Assembly: GCF_022808695.1 (NCBI RefSeq)
Contig: NZ_JAKZKW010000013.1
Coordinates: forward strand, 1-64,000
Direction: 5' to 3'
DNA: 64,000 bases
From: Fundidesulfovibrio soli
GTDB lineage: Bacteria; Desulfobacterota; Desulfovibrionia; Desulfovibrionales; Desulfovibrionaceae
Shown: positions 46,522 to 58,755 of the stretch, piece after piece
Numbering within the stretch: the first letter of the stretch is position 1
How the letters are laid out: each line of letters opens with the position of its first letter
Made by a program: the position numbers and the translations under genes
Notes under the pieces: model-generated
The model's database searches: none
What the model saw: the letters and a program-made list of their open reading frames with translations, nothing else
What the model was told of the DNA's origin: nothing

Positions 46522-47091
46522 CTAGGCCGCCCGCTCCAGGTGCACCTTGAGCTCCGTGGCGCAGGCGTGGGTGGGCTCGTGCTCCAGGATGCGCTCCAGC
46601 TGGGCCTTGGCCTCGGCTTCGCGCCCCTCGACCACCAGACAGCCCGCCAGGGTGTAGCGGATGTCGTGCTTGAGCGGGTCGATGGCCAGGTAGCCTTCGA
46701 GATAGGGCATCACCTCGGCCACGCGGCCGTTGCCGTGCCCCAGGCGGATCAGGCTGTAGAGCGCCACCATGTTCTCGGGATTGAACTCCAGAGCCTGGCT
46801 GAAGTGGTCGAAGGCGATTTCGGCTGCGCCCCGCTCCATTTCAATGAGGCCCATGCCCGCCAGGGCCTTGTCGCCCGCTTCCAGGTTGGCGGCCTTGCGG
46901 TAGTGGGCGTAGGCCTCGTCCAGGTTGTTGCGGTGCACGGCCACCGTGGCCAGCCCCAGATAGGGGGCGGGGTGGCTGCCGTTGGCCCCTGCGGCCTTGA
47001 GGTAGTATTCCTCGGCCTTCTCTAGGTCGCCCATGAACAGGTAGCACTCGCCCAGTTCCTTGTTGATTTCGTAATCCAAATGACCACTCAT
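46522..47091 (-). CDS. Tetratricopeptide-repeat protein
   Basis: A 189-residue soluble protein made almost wholly of TPRs (LGECYLFMGDLEKAEEYYLKAAGAN, PYLGLATVAVHRNNLDEAYAHYRKAANLE, ALAGMGLIEMERGAAEIAFDHFSQALEFNPEN). GGAGGGG six bases before ATG. It is divergent from the flagellar operon, and a role with flagellar assembly is possible but unsupported beyond position. Partner proteins are unknown. Confidence 0.82.
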   Translation of the reverse strand: MSGHLDYEINKELGECYLFMGDLEKAEEYYLKAAGANGSHPAPYLGLATVAVHRNNLDEAYAHYRKAANLEAGDKALAGMGLIEMERGAAEIAFDHFSQALEFNPENMVALYSLIRLGHGNGRVAEVMPYLEGYLAIDPLKHDIRYTLAGCLVVEGREAEAKAQLERILEHEPTHACATELKVHLERAA

Positions 47092-47290
47092 GACAGTCCC
47101 CTCCGGTGCGTGAACAGTCAGGCCGATATCCCTCCCGGGCCTGGCGCTCATCGGTTCGCTTGCGCGTTGTGGGGAACCCTCCTGGCCCCCGCCTCCCCTC
47201 AAACAGACCGCCCTGCCGTTCACGTCCCTCCCGGGGACTGGCAAGTCGGCGGAAACCACCTAGCAAGGCCTGTGCCAAGCCTTGTTCCGG

Positions 47291-47308
47291 GCAATTTCCG
47301 CCGCCCGG
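47291..47308. repeat. 18-bp repeat, copy B
   Basis: Identical to the sequence that follows the minus-strand gene at 22199. Here it lies in the divergent gap before the flagellar operon, about 85 bases upstream of the sigma-54 promoter. Confidence 0.5.
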
Positions 47309-47392
47309 GCTCTCCCGCCGCGCTGGCGAGCATCTCCCGTGCCGGAGGCGGACATGACGGGCCAATCCAAGTGATTTCATGATGTTATTGTT

Positions 47393-47408
47393 TGGAACGG
47401 TTGTTGCT
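47393..47408 (+). promoter_or_regulatory. Sigma-54 promoter of the flagellar operon
   Basis: TGGAACGGTTGTTGCT: the -24 GG (47394-47395) and the -12 GC (47406-47407) are exactly 10 bases apart, as RpoN requires. The start would lie near 47419, leaving about 60 bases before flgB. An FlrC/FleQ-type activator would be needed; none is in the window. Confidence 0.85.
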
Positions 47409-47482
47409 AGTCTGTGAGCCGAGGCGGCGCGACGCCAAGCGCCACACCAGGAAAAATCCGCCGCCGTCCAAGGAGCGACGCC

Positions 47483-47896
47483 ATGCCGAACATATACGGA
47501 GCCAATGCATCCCTGATCGCCAAGGTCATGGACCTGCGACTGGAGCGTCAAAACCTCGTCGTGTCCAACTTGGCCAACATCAACATCCCCGGCTACAAGG
47601 CCCGCACGCTGGAGTTCGAAAGCCAGCTGCAGCAGGCCGTCGGTTCCCAGGACATGCGCAACAACCTGAGCCGCACCAGCGGCAAGCACGTCCCGGGCAC
47701 GTTCGACGTGGCCGCCTACCAGGGCGAGAGCCTCAAGGAGTTCAAGCCCCGCACCATCTACGGGGCCGACGCCGTGGACATGGACAAGGAGATGACCGCC
47801 ATGGCCAAAAACTCGCTCATGTACAACGCCCTGACTACAGTGATGAAATCCAACTTCGAAGGCATCCAGAAAATCATCATGGATGGAGGCAAATAA
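47483..47896 (+). CDS. flgB: Flagellar basal-body rod protein FlgB
   Basis: A 137-residue proximal rod subunit. It has the rod-protein N-terminus (VMDLRLERQNLVVSNLANINIPGYKARTLEFESQL) and the C-terminal helix MTAMAKNSLMYNALTTVM that pack as coiled coils in the rod; no signal peptide, exported by the flagellar type III apparatus. AAGGAG seven bases before ATG. First gene behind a sigma-54 promoter, two bases from flgC. Confidence 0.95.
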   Translation: MPNIYGANASLIAKVMDLRLERQNLVVSNLANINIPGYKARTLEFESQLQQAVGSQDMRNNLSRTSGKHVPGTFDVAAYQGESLKEFKPRTIYGADAVDMDKEMTAMAKNSLMYNALTTVMKSNFEGIQKIIMDGGK

Positions 47897-47898
47897 TC

Positions 47899-48336
47899 AT
47901 GGACTTCATGACCGCACTCGACGTCGGCGGGTCCGCGCTGACCGCACAGCGCACCTACATGAACGTGATCTCCATGAACCTGGCCAACGCCAGGACCACG
48001 CGCACGGCGGACGGCCAAGGCCCCTACCAGCGCAAATCCGTGGCTCTGGAGTCCACCCGGGTCACGCCCTTCGGCAAGGCCATGGACCAGGCCCTGGGCC
48101 AGGAGCTCCAGGGCGTGCGCGTCACGGGCGTGGTCAACGACAACCGCCCCCCCAAGCAGGTCTACGAGCCCGGCCACCCCGACGCGGACCAGAACGGTTA
48201 CGTCAGCTACCCCGACATCAACGTGGTGGAAGAGATGACCAACATGATCCAGGCCACCCGCAGCTACGAGGCCGAAACCTCCACCATCAACACCATCAAG
48301 GCCATGTACAACAAGGCCCTCGAGATGGGCCGCTAG
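47899..48336 (+). CDS. flgC: Flagellar basal-body rod protein FlgC
   Basis: A 145-residue proximal rod subunit with the conserved ends: ALDVGGSALTAQRTYMNVISMNLANARTT and NVVEEMTNMIQATRSYEAETSTINTIKAMYNKALEMG. Starts two bases after flgB, with the GGAGG of its ribosome binding site inside the end of flgB. Confidence 0.95.
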   Translation: MDFMTALDVGGSALTAQRTYMNVISMNLANARTTRTADGQGPYQRKSVALESTRVTPFGKAMDQALGQELQGVRVTGVVNDNRPPKQVYEPGHPDADQNGYVSYPDINVVEEMTNMIQATRSYEAETSTINTIKAMYNKALEMGR

Positions 48337-48346
48337 GAGAGACGCC

Positions 48347-48688
48347 ATGGCCATCAACTCCATCGCCATGAACGCCTACCGCACCGCGCTTGGGCAGACC
48401 CAGGGCGCGGCCCGCAGCGCGGAGAGCGCGGTTTCGCAGGGCCTGGGCAAAACCGGCGGCGCGCAGAAGTCCGGCTTCATGGACGCGCTGAAGAACTCGG
48501 TGGGCGAGGTCAACGCGGAACAGCTCAAGAAGGACCAGATGGTCTCCTCCTTCGCCACCGGCGAGAACCAGAACGTGCACGAGCTGATGATCCAGCTGCA
48601 GAAGGCGGGCCTGGCCATGTCCATGACCTCCACGGTGCGCAGCAAGGTTCTGGATATGTACAAAGAACTCGTGAAGATGCCCTTCTAG
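48347..48688 (+). CDS. fliE: Flagellar hook-basal body complex protein FliE
   Basis: A 113-residue adaptor joining the MS ring to the rod. The C-terminal region is typical (ENQNVHELMIQLQKAGLAMSMTSTVRSKVLDMYKELVKMPF); the N-terminal 60 residues are variable as usual. AGGAGA is placed before ATG. In the standard flgB-flgC-fliE-fliF order. Confidence 0.93.
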   Translation: MAINSIAMNAYRTALGQTQGAARSAESAVSQGLGKTGGAQKSGFMDALKNSVGEVNAEQLKKDQMVSSFATGENQNVHELMIQLQKAGLAMSMTSTVRSKVLDMYKELVKMPF

Positions 48689-48714
48689 CCGGATAGCCCA
48701 AGGAGAAGAACCCC

Positions 48715-50313
48715 ATGCCCGCACTGCTCAAGAACCTCTGGGAACAGGCCACCCGTTTCTGGGCCGCCAGAACCATGGCCCAGCGCGTCCTCTTCGCGGG
48801 CGTGGCCATCTCCGTGGTGGCGGCCTTCGCGCTGATGATCTTCTGGTTCAACCAGCCCGACTACAAGGTGCTGTTCTCCAAGCTGAGCCAGGAGGACGCC
48901 GGGCGCGTCATGGAGAACCTCAAGGCCTCCAAGACCCCCTACAAGATCGAGGACAACGGGCAGACCATCCTGGTGCCCGCCGAATTCGTGAGCGAGACCC
49001 GCATCCGCATCGCCGGCGACGGCAAGCTGCGCGGCGCGGGCCTGGGCTTCGAGGTCTTCGACGACACCAAGGTGGGGCAGACCGACTTCGTGCAGCGCAT
49101 CAACTACCAGCGCGCCCTGCAGGGAGAGCTGGCCCGAACCATCGGCGAGTTCCCCCAGATCGAGAAGGCCCGCGTGCACCTGGTGCTGCCCCAGCGCAGC
49201 CTCTTCATCGAGGAGCAGCGCAAGCCCAGCGCCTCGGTGGTGCTCACGCTCAAGACCGGGGCCAAGCTCGAACCCAAGCAGGTCCAGGGCATCGTCAATT
49301 TCGTGGCCATGAGCGTCGAGGGATTGGATCCCAACCGCGTGACCGTCACCGACACGGCCGGCAAGATCGTCTTCCAGGCCAAGGACGGCTCCAGCATCGA
49401 CGGCATGACCTCCACCCAGTTCGAGTTCCGCAACAACTACCAGAACACCCTGGAGCGCCGCATCGAGGAACTGCTGACCCCCATCGTGGGCGGCGGCAAG
49501 TCCATCGCCAAGGTCTCGGCCAACCTGGACTTCTCCCAGAAGGTCACCAAGCGCCAGAGCTACGACCCCAACAAGACCGTGGTGCGCTCCGAGACCCGCG
49601 AGGAATCCTCCACCAACCAGAAGGCCAACGTCGACGGCTCCGTGCCCGAGACCAACTTCCGGGGCGACGGCTTCTCCGGCACCCAGAACAAGGTGGACCA
49701 GGCCTCAGAAAAGCGCATGACCAACTACGAGATCGACTCCGAACAGCAGGAGATCGTGTCCCCCTCCGGGGAGTTGCAGCGCCTCTCGGTCGCGGTTATC
49801 GTGGACCACATTCAGGACCCGGGCAGCAAGGAAGTGAAGTTCATCCCCCGTCCCGCGGAGGAGTTGGAGCGCATCAAGCAGGCCGTGTCCAACGCTGTCG
49901 GCATCGACTCCAGGCGCGGCGACACCATCGAGGTCAGCTGCATGGCCTTCGGCGAGCGCGAGCTGTTCACCGAGCCGAGCCTGACCCAGAACATGCTGGA
50001 GTACGCCCAGCGACTGGGCAAGCCCTTCCTCAACGGCCTGCTGGTGTTCCTCTTCCTGCTGCTGGTGGTCCGCCCGGTGGTCATGGCGCTCATCCGCCCC
50101 CGCGTCACCCGCGAGGAGATCGAGCAGATCAGCCGCCTGCCCGAAGGCGAGCGCCGCATCGCCCTGGCCGAACCGGAAGAGGAGGAGACGGAACACGTGG
50201 AAGTCTCCAAGCGGCTTGAAAACGCCAAGATTCTGGCGCAGCAGCTTTTCGAAACAAATTCCGAGCAGGCCATCCTGATCCTGCGCGGATGGCTCAAGCA
50301 GGAGGCCTCCTAA
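48715..50313 (+). CDS. fliF: Flagellar MS-ring protein FliF
   Basis: A 532-residue inner-membrane ring protein that seeds flagellar assembly. Helix one at about 23-43, two ring-building motifs (KVLFSKLSQEDAGRVMENLKASKTPYKIED, RIAGDGKLRGAGLGFEVFDDT), a long periplasmic part, helix two at about 440-462 and a cytoplasmic tail (acidic EPEEEETEH, then ANAKILAQQLFETNSEQAILILRGWL-like) that binds FliG. Length is normal. Four bases to fliG. Confidence 0.96.
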   Translation: MPALLKNLWEQATRFWAARTMAQRVLFAGVAISVVAAFALMIFWFNQPDYKVLFSKLSQEDAGRVMENLKASKTPYKIEDNGQTILVPAEFVSETRIRIAGDGKLRGAGLGFEVFDDTKVGQTDFVQRINYQRALQGELARTIGEFPQIEKARVHLVLPQRSLFIEEQRKPSASVVLTLKTGAKLEPKQVQGIVNFVAMSVEGLDPNRVTVTDTAGKIVFQAKDGSSIDGMTSTQFEFRNNYQNTLERRIEELLTPIVGGGKSIAKVSANLDFSQKVTKRQSYDPNKTVVRSETREESSTNQKANVDGSVPETNFRGDGFSGTQNKVDQASEKRMTNYEIDSEQQEIVSPSGELQRLSVAVIVDHIQDPGSKEVKFIPRPAEELERIKQAVSNAVGIDSRRGDTIEVSCMAFGERELFTEPSLTQNMLEYAQRLGKPFLNGLLVFLFLLLVVRPVVMALIRPRVTREEIEQISRLPEGERRIALAEPEEEETEHVEVSKRLENAKILAQQLFETNSEQAILILRGWLKQEAS

Positions 50314-50316
50314 GCC

Positions 50317-51312
50317 ATGAACCTGACCGGACCGCAAAAGACCGCCGTTCTCTGCCTGGCGCTCGGCGACAAATTCTGCTCCGAGGTGTTCAAACGCATG
50401 GAGCGCGGCGACATCGCCCGCATCTCCAAAGCCATGCTGGAAATCGACACCGTGGAGAAGGAGGACGTCGAGGAGGTGCTCAGGGAGTTCAACGAGTCCA
50501 TGCAGTACGGTCAGGACCTGCTGGTGGGCGGCGCGGACACCGTGAAGCGCATGCTCAGCAAGACCCTGGACTCCGACACGGCCAAGTACATCATGGACTC
50601 GCTGGAGATCTCCTCCGGCCCCATCCCCTTCCAGGAGCTGGGCAACACCTCGCCGCGCATCCTGGCCCAGATCCTGCGCAACGAGCATCCGCAGACCCTG
50701 GCGCTCATCCTGGGCCACCTGCAGCCGGACCAGGCCGCGGAGCTGCTCCAGAACCTGCCCTCGGGCGTGCGCGCCGAAGTGCTCCTGCGCCTGGCTAGGC
50801 TGGAGGCCGTGGCCGAGGAGATGCTCGTGGAGGTGGACCGGGTGCTCCAGAACCAGCTCATCGCCATGGGCGGCAAGGAAGGCAAGAAGGTGGGCGGCGT
50901 GCCCGCGGTGGCCGAGATCCTCAACGCGGTGGACCGCGCCACGGAAGAGGAAGTCCTCTCCGAGATCGAGGAGGAGTCCGCCCAGATGGCCGAGGACATC
51001 CGCAACCTCATGTTCGTGTTCGAGGACGTCAAGGTTCTGGACGACCGCTCCATCCGCGAGCTGCTCAAGGAGGTCTCCAACGAGGAGCTGACCCAGGCCC
51101 TCAAGGGCGCCTCCGACGAGCTCAAGGAGAAGTTCTTCAAGAACCTCTCCGAGCGCGCGGCCACCATGATCCGCGAAGATCTGGAGATCATGGGCCCCGT
51201 CCGGCTGGCGGACGTGGAGTCGGCCCAGCAGAACGTGGTCAAAACCGTGCGCAGGCTGGAGGCCGAGGGCAAGATAGCCATCGGCAGAGGCGGCGGCGAT
51301 GTCTTCATCTGA
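50317..51312 (+). CDS. fliG: Flagellar motor switch protein FliG
   Basis: A 331-residue C-ring protein. N-terminal FliF-binding helices, the middle domain with EHPQTLALILGHLQPDQAAELLQNLP, and the C-terminal motor domain with the charged torque helix (DDRSIRELLKEVSNEELTQALKGASDELKEKFFKNLSERAATMIREDLE). It overlaps fliH by 14 bases. Confidence 0.96.
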   Translation: MNLTGPQKTAVLCLALGDKFCSEVFKRMERGDIARISKAMLEIDTVEKEDVEEVLREFNESMQYGQDLLVGGADTVKRMLSKTLDSDTAKYIMDSLEISSGPIPFQELGNTSPRILAQILRNEHPQTLALILGHLQPDQAAELLQNLPSGVRAEVLLRLARLEAVAEEMLVEVDRVLQNQLIAMGGKEGKKVGGVPAVAEILNAVDRATEEEVLSEIEEESAQMAEDIRNLMFVFEDVKVLDDRSIRELLKEVSNEELTQALKGASDELKEKFFKNLSERAATMIREDLEIMGPVRLADVESAQQNVVKTVRRLEAEGKIAIGRGGGDVFI

Positions 51313-52039
51313 TCCGTCACGCGGCCTGCTGCCCGGCAACGCCAGGGTGGTCATGGGCATCGGGGCCAACGGTCCCACCGAGATGACCGTCCACGAGATC
51401 GAGGGCGCCAAGACCCAGACCCTGGACGAGAAGACCGAGCTGGAGTTCTGGGCCAGGGTCCGGGCCAAAGCCCAGGCCAAGGCCCGCGAGATACTGGAGC
51501 AGGCCCTGGCCGAGGCCGAGGCCGTGCGCGCCCAGGCCCGGGAGGAAGGCTTCCACCAGGGGCTGGCCGAGGCGTCCCAGGCCTGCGAGGCCCAGCTGGC
51601 CGCCATGGGCGGCACCCTGGCCGGGACCATGCAGGGCATCGAGGCGGAGCGCCCCAGGCTCTGGGCCGTGCACCGTCAGGAATTCGCCGCCCTGCTCAAG
51701 ATGGCGGTGGAGAAGGTGCTGCACACGGAGCTTTCCCAGCGCCGCCAGGAGATTCTCTCCAACCTGCTGGACCAGGCCATCGACCTGATGGACACCCGCA
51801 AGGGCTTCACCGTGCTGGTGAGCCCCCAGGACGAAGAGACCGTGGCCCACCTGCTGGAGGAGGCCAAGAAGGCCCACCAGGGCATGGGCCACTGGCGCGT
51901 CAAGGCGGACCCGTCCCTGGAGGCCGGAGGCGTGCGCCTGGAATCCGACGCGGGCATCGTGGACAACTCCGTGGACACCCGCTTCGAACAGATTTCCGAC
52001 CTTCTGGACCGCGTCGGCTTCGACGACGCCCAGCCCTGA
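51299..52039 (+). CDS. fliH: Flagellar assembly protein FliH
   Basis: A 246-residue regulator of the export ATPase FliI. A variable N-terminus is followed by an Ala/Glu-rich amphipathic helix (about 50-110, glycine-spaced repeats) and the conserved C-terminal domain (KADPSLEAGGVRLESDAGIVDNSVDTRFEQI). The start lies inside fliG, giving a 14-base overlap; ATGTCTTCATCTGATC is in frame +1 to fliG. Four bases to fliI. Confidence 0.9.
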   Translation: MSSSDPSRGLLPGNARVVMGIGANGPTEMTVHEIEGAKTQTLDEKTELEFWARVRAKAQAKAREILEQALAEAEAVRAQAREEGFHQGLAEASQACEAQLAAMGGTLAGTMQGIEAERPRLWAVHRQEFAALLKMAVEKVLHTELSQRRQEILSNLLDQAIDLMDTRKGFTVLVSPQDEETVAHLLEEAKKAHQGMGHWRVKADPSLEAGGVRLESDAGIVDNSVDTRFEQISDLLDRVGFDDAQP

Positions 52040-52043
52040 GTTC

Positions 52044-53369
52044 ATGGACGCCCAAGCCTGCATGAGCCTGCTCGACGGCCTGGACCCCGTGCGCACCTAC
52101 GGCAAGGTGAGCAAGGTGGTGGGCCTCATCGCCGAGGGCAAGGGCATCAAGGCCCCGCTCGGCGCGGTCTGCCAGCTCATGCCCGAAGGCTGCACCGACG
52201 CGGAGGCAGGCATCCCCGCCGAGGTGGTGGGCTTCCGGGACGACTCCTGCCTGCTCATGCCCTACGGCGACCTGCGCGGCGTCGGCCAGGGCTGCCTGAT
52301 CTGCAACACGGCCACCCCGCCGCTGCTGCCCGTGGGCAGGCGCTTCCTGGGCCGCGTCATCGACGCCTTCGGCAACCCCATCGACGACAAGGGCCCCATC
52401 GACCCCAGGCGCTACTACCCCCTGTTCAACGACCCGCCGCCCCCCATGAGCCGCCCGCGCATCAGCGAGCCCATGGACGTGGGCGTGCGCGCCATCAACG
52501 GCCTGCTCACCCTGGGCAAGGGCCAGCGCGTGGGCATCATGGCCGGTTCGGGCGTGGGCAAGTCCACGCTCATGGGCATGATCGCGCGCAACACCAAGGC
52601 CGACGTGAACGTCATCGGCCTGGTGGGCGAGCGCGGCCGCGAGGTGGTGGAGTTCATCGAGAAGGACCTGGGCCCCGAAGGCCTGGCCCGCTCCGTGCTG
52701 GTGGTGGCCACCTCGGACCAGAGCCCCCTGGTGCGCATGCGCGCGGCCTACGCGGCCACGGCCATGGCCGAATTCTTCCGGGACCAGGGCGCGGACGTGA
52801 TCCTGATGATGGACTCCGTGACCCGCTTCGCCATGGCCGGGCGCGAAGTGGGCCTGGCCGCCGGAGAGCCGCCCACCACGCGCGGCTACACCCCCTCCGT
52901 TTTCGCCCACCTGCCCAAGCTGCTGGAGCGCGCCGGGCGCAGCGCCGCCGGCTCCATCACCGGCATCTACACCGTGCTGGTGGACGGCGACGACTTCAAC
53001 GAGCCCATCGCCGACGCCGTGCGCTCCATCCTGGACGGGCACATGGTGCTCACCCGCGACCTGGCCGACCAGGGCCACTTCCCGGCCATCGACGTGCTGA
53101 AGAGCATCAGCCGCCTGCGCTCCGACGTGACCGGCAAGGAGGACCTCCAGGCCGGGCGCGAGATCATCCGCATGCTGGCCACCTACCGCCGCGTGGAAGA
53201 CATGGTGAACATCGGGGCCTACCAGGCCGGGGCCAACCCCGAGATCGACCAGGCCCTGCGCATGATCGGCCCCATCCGCGCCTACCTGCAGCAGCACGTG
53301 GGCGAGGCCGAGAGCCTTGAGGGCTCCTTCGCGGCCCTGCACGGGCTGCTGGCCCAGACCTCGGGCTGA
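52044..53369 (+). CDS. fliI: Flagellum-specific ATPase FliI
   Basis: A 441-residue ATPase of the flagellar export gate, related to F1-beta. Walker A AGSGVGKST (residues 167-175), the GER loop GLVGERGREVVEF, Walker B VILMMDSVTRFAMAGREVGLA and the switch GEPPTTRGYTPSVFAHLPKLLERAG are intact. Usual fliJ does not follow; the next gene is a hybrid kinase 140 bases on. No terminator is apparent between them. Confidence 0.96.
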   Translation: MDAQACMSLLDGLDPVRTYGKVSKVVGLIAEGKGIKAPLGAVCQLMPEGCTDAEAGIPAEVVGFRDDSCLLMPYGDLRGVGQGCLICNTATPPLLPVGRRFLGRVIDAFGNPIDDKGPIDPRRYYPLFNDPPPPMSRPRISEPMDVGVRAINGLLTLGKGQRVGIMAGSGVGKSTLMGMIARNTKADVNVIGLVGERGREVVEFIEKDLGPEGLARSVLVVATSDQSPLVRMRAAYAATAMAEFFRDQGADVILMMDSVTRFAMAGREVGLAAGEPPTTRGYTPSVFAHLPKLLERAGRSAAGSITGIYTVLVDGDDFNEPIADAVRSILDGHMVLTRDLADQGHFPAIDVLKSISRLRSDVTGKEDLQAGREIIRMLATYRRVEDMVNIGAYQAGANPEIDQALRMIGPIRAYLQQHVGEAESLEGSFAALHGLLAQTSG

Positions 53370-53509
53370 GGCCCGCTCCGCTCCCGCCGCGCCCTTTCGA
53401 GACGCCGTGCCCCGATTGCACTCTCGGGCCATTGCGGCTATTGTGTGCAAAAGTCGAAAGTGTGTATCCTCTCCCGCCAGTCTCCACCGCTTAGACGTAA
53501 GGACCGCGC

Positions 53510-57235
<3,726 letters not shown>

Positions 57236-57259
57236 GCCGGTTGTCCGGCGGAGGCGGCG

Positions 57260-58120
57260 GTGGAACAGCACGAAAAGGAACAGCTGGAGATCGACCTCTT
57301 CCTGGAAGGGGTCTTCCGCCGTTACGGATACGACTTCCGCAACTACGCCCGGGCGTCCCTGCAGCGGCGCATGCGGGGGCTCATGGCCGCCACGGGCCAC
57401 TCGAGCGTCATCGAAATGCTGCCCAAGGTCTTCTCGGACAGGGACTTCCTGGTGCGCGTGGTGGACGCCCTCTCCATCAACGTCACCGAGATGTTCCGGG
57501 ACCCGCCCTTTTTCCTGGCCCTGCGCGAGAAGGTGGTGCCCTACCTCAAGACCTACCCCTTCATCAAAGTCTGGCACGCCGGGTGCGCCAGCGGGGAGGA
57601 GGTGTACTCCCTGGCCATCCTCTTCAAGGAGGAAGGCATCTACGACCGCACGACCTTCTTCGCCACGGACTTCAACGCCGGCACCCTGGAGAAGGCCAAG
57701 GCGGGCATCTACCCCCTGGACACCATGAAAAAGTTCGCCGGCAACTACCTTGCCGGGGGCGGCAAGGCCGCCCTGTCCGACTATTTCCACGCCGAGTACG
57801 ACAGCGCCATCATCGACGGCTCGCTGAAGAAGAACGTGACCTTCGCCATGCACAATCTCGCCACGGACGGCGTCTTCGGGGAGATGCACCTGATCCTGTG
57901 CCGCAACGTGCTCATCTACTTCGACGCCCAGCTGCAATGCAGGGTGACCGCCCTCTTCGACGACAGCCTCGTGCACGGCGGCATCCTGGCCCTGGGCAGC
58001 AAGGAGACCCTGCGCTTTACCGAGCTGGCGGACTACTACGACCTGCTGGACGAGAAATGGCGGCTCTACAAGAAAACCGGCACCGCCCACCAGGCCGCGC
58101 ACTGGGGGACGCCCACGTGA
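57260..58120 (+). CDS. cheR: CheR-type methyltransferase
   Basis: A 286-residue SAM-dependent glutamate methyltransferase. Motifs: SINVTEMFRDPPFF, SAM-site WHAGCASGEEVYSLAI, TDFNAGTLEKAKAGIYPLD, and LCRNVLIYFD. GTG start with GGAGG five bases before it. Its stop overlaps the CheB start (GTGA). In this cassette without a chemoreceptor the substrate may be a chemoreceptor elsewhere, such as the two at 32-36 kb, or the hybrid kinase. Confidence 0.92.
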   Translation: MEQHEKEQLEIDLFLEGVFRRYGYDFRNYARASLQRRMRGLMAATGHSSVIEMLPKVFSDRDFLVRVVDALSINVTEMFRDPPFFLALREKVVPYLKTYPFIKVWHAGCASGEEVYSLAILFKEEGIYDRTTFFATDFNAGTLEKAKAGIYPLDTMKKFAGNYLAGGGKAALSDYFHAEYDSAIIDGSLKKNVTFAMHNLATDGVFGEMHLILCRNVLIYFDAQLQCRVTALFDDSLVHGGILALGSKETLRFTELADYYDLLDEKWRLYKKTGTAHQAAHWGTPT

Positions 58121-58755
58121 GCCCGGGGCGCAGGATGCAGGCGGTGGTCATGGGGGCCTCGGCCGGGGGATGGTCCGCCTTCTCCCGCATCCTCATGGCC
58201 CTCCCGGGCGACTACCCGCTGCCCGTGGCCATGGTGCTGCACGTTCACCCCGTGCAAGGGGACGACTACCCCCTGCACATGGCCCCGGGGCGGAGCATCC
58301 CCGTGCGCCCCGCGCAGGATAAGGACCCCTTCCTGCCGGGCACGGTCTACTTCGCGCCGCCGGATTACCACCTGCTCATCGATTGGGACCGGACCCTCTC
58401 CCTCTCGGCGGACCCCAAGGTCTGCTACTCCCGGCCATCCATCGACGTGCTCTTCGAGAGCGCGGCATCGGTCTACGGCCCCGGGCTGCTGGGCGTCCTG
58501 CTCACCGGAGCCAGCAGCGACGGCACGCAGGGGGTCAAACGCATCAACGAGCTGGGCGGCCTGACAGTGGTTCAGGACCCGGACACGGCCGAACATCCCG
58601 CCATGCCGCGCTCCGCCGTCACCCACGCATCACCCTGGCGCGTGCTCGGCCTGGACGCCATCACGCAATTGCTGCTCGATCTGGCCCAGGGGCCACGTCC
58701 AGCTTTCCTTGATCTTGAGAGTGGGGCGTCAGCGCCCGAAAGGAGCCGCCCGTGA
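58117..58755 (+). CDS. cheB: CheB-type methylesterase, catalytic domain only
   Basis: A 212-residue protein-glutamate methylesterase/deamidase lacking the usual N-terminal receiver domain. The triad lies in VVMGASAGGWSAF (Ser), VAMVLHVHPVQ (His) and LLTGASSDGTQGVKR (Asp). The GTG overlapping the CheR stop is chosen; an ATG six codons in is the alternative. Without a receiver its activity cannot be set directly by CheA-type phosphorylation, so it may be constitutive or set by the adjacent kinases. It overlaps the next gene by four bases. Confidence 0.88.
   Translation: MSPGRRMQAVVMGASAGGWSAFSRILMALPGDYPLPVAMVLHVHPVQGDDYPLHMAPGRSIPVRPAQDKDPFLPGTVYFAPPDYHLLIDWDRTLSLSADPKVCYSRPSIDVLFESAASVYGPGLLGVLLTGASSDGTQGVKRINELGGLTVVQDPDTAEHPAMPRSAVTHASPWRVLGLDAITQLLLDLAQGPRPAFLDLESGASAPERSRP

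Larger units (their letters stand above)
47092..47482. other. Divergent region between TPR gene and flagellar operon
   Basis: No gene. It contains the 18-bp repeat copy B (47291-47308) and the sigma-54 promoter of the flagellar operon, both listed. The stretch near 47100-47240 is GC-rich and featureless to me. Confidence 0.6.
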
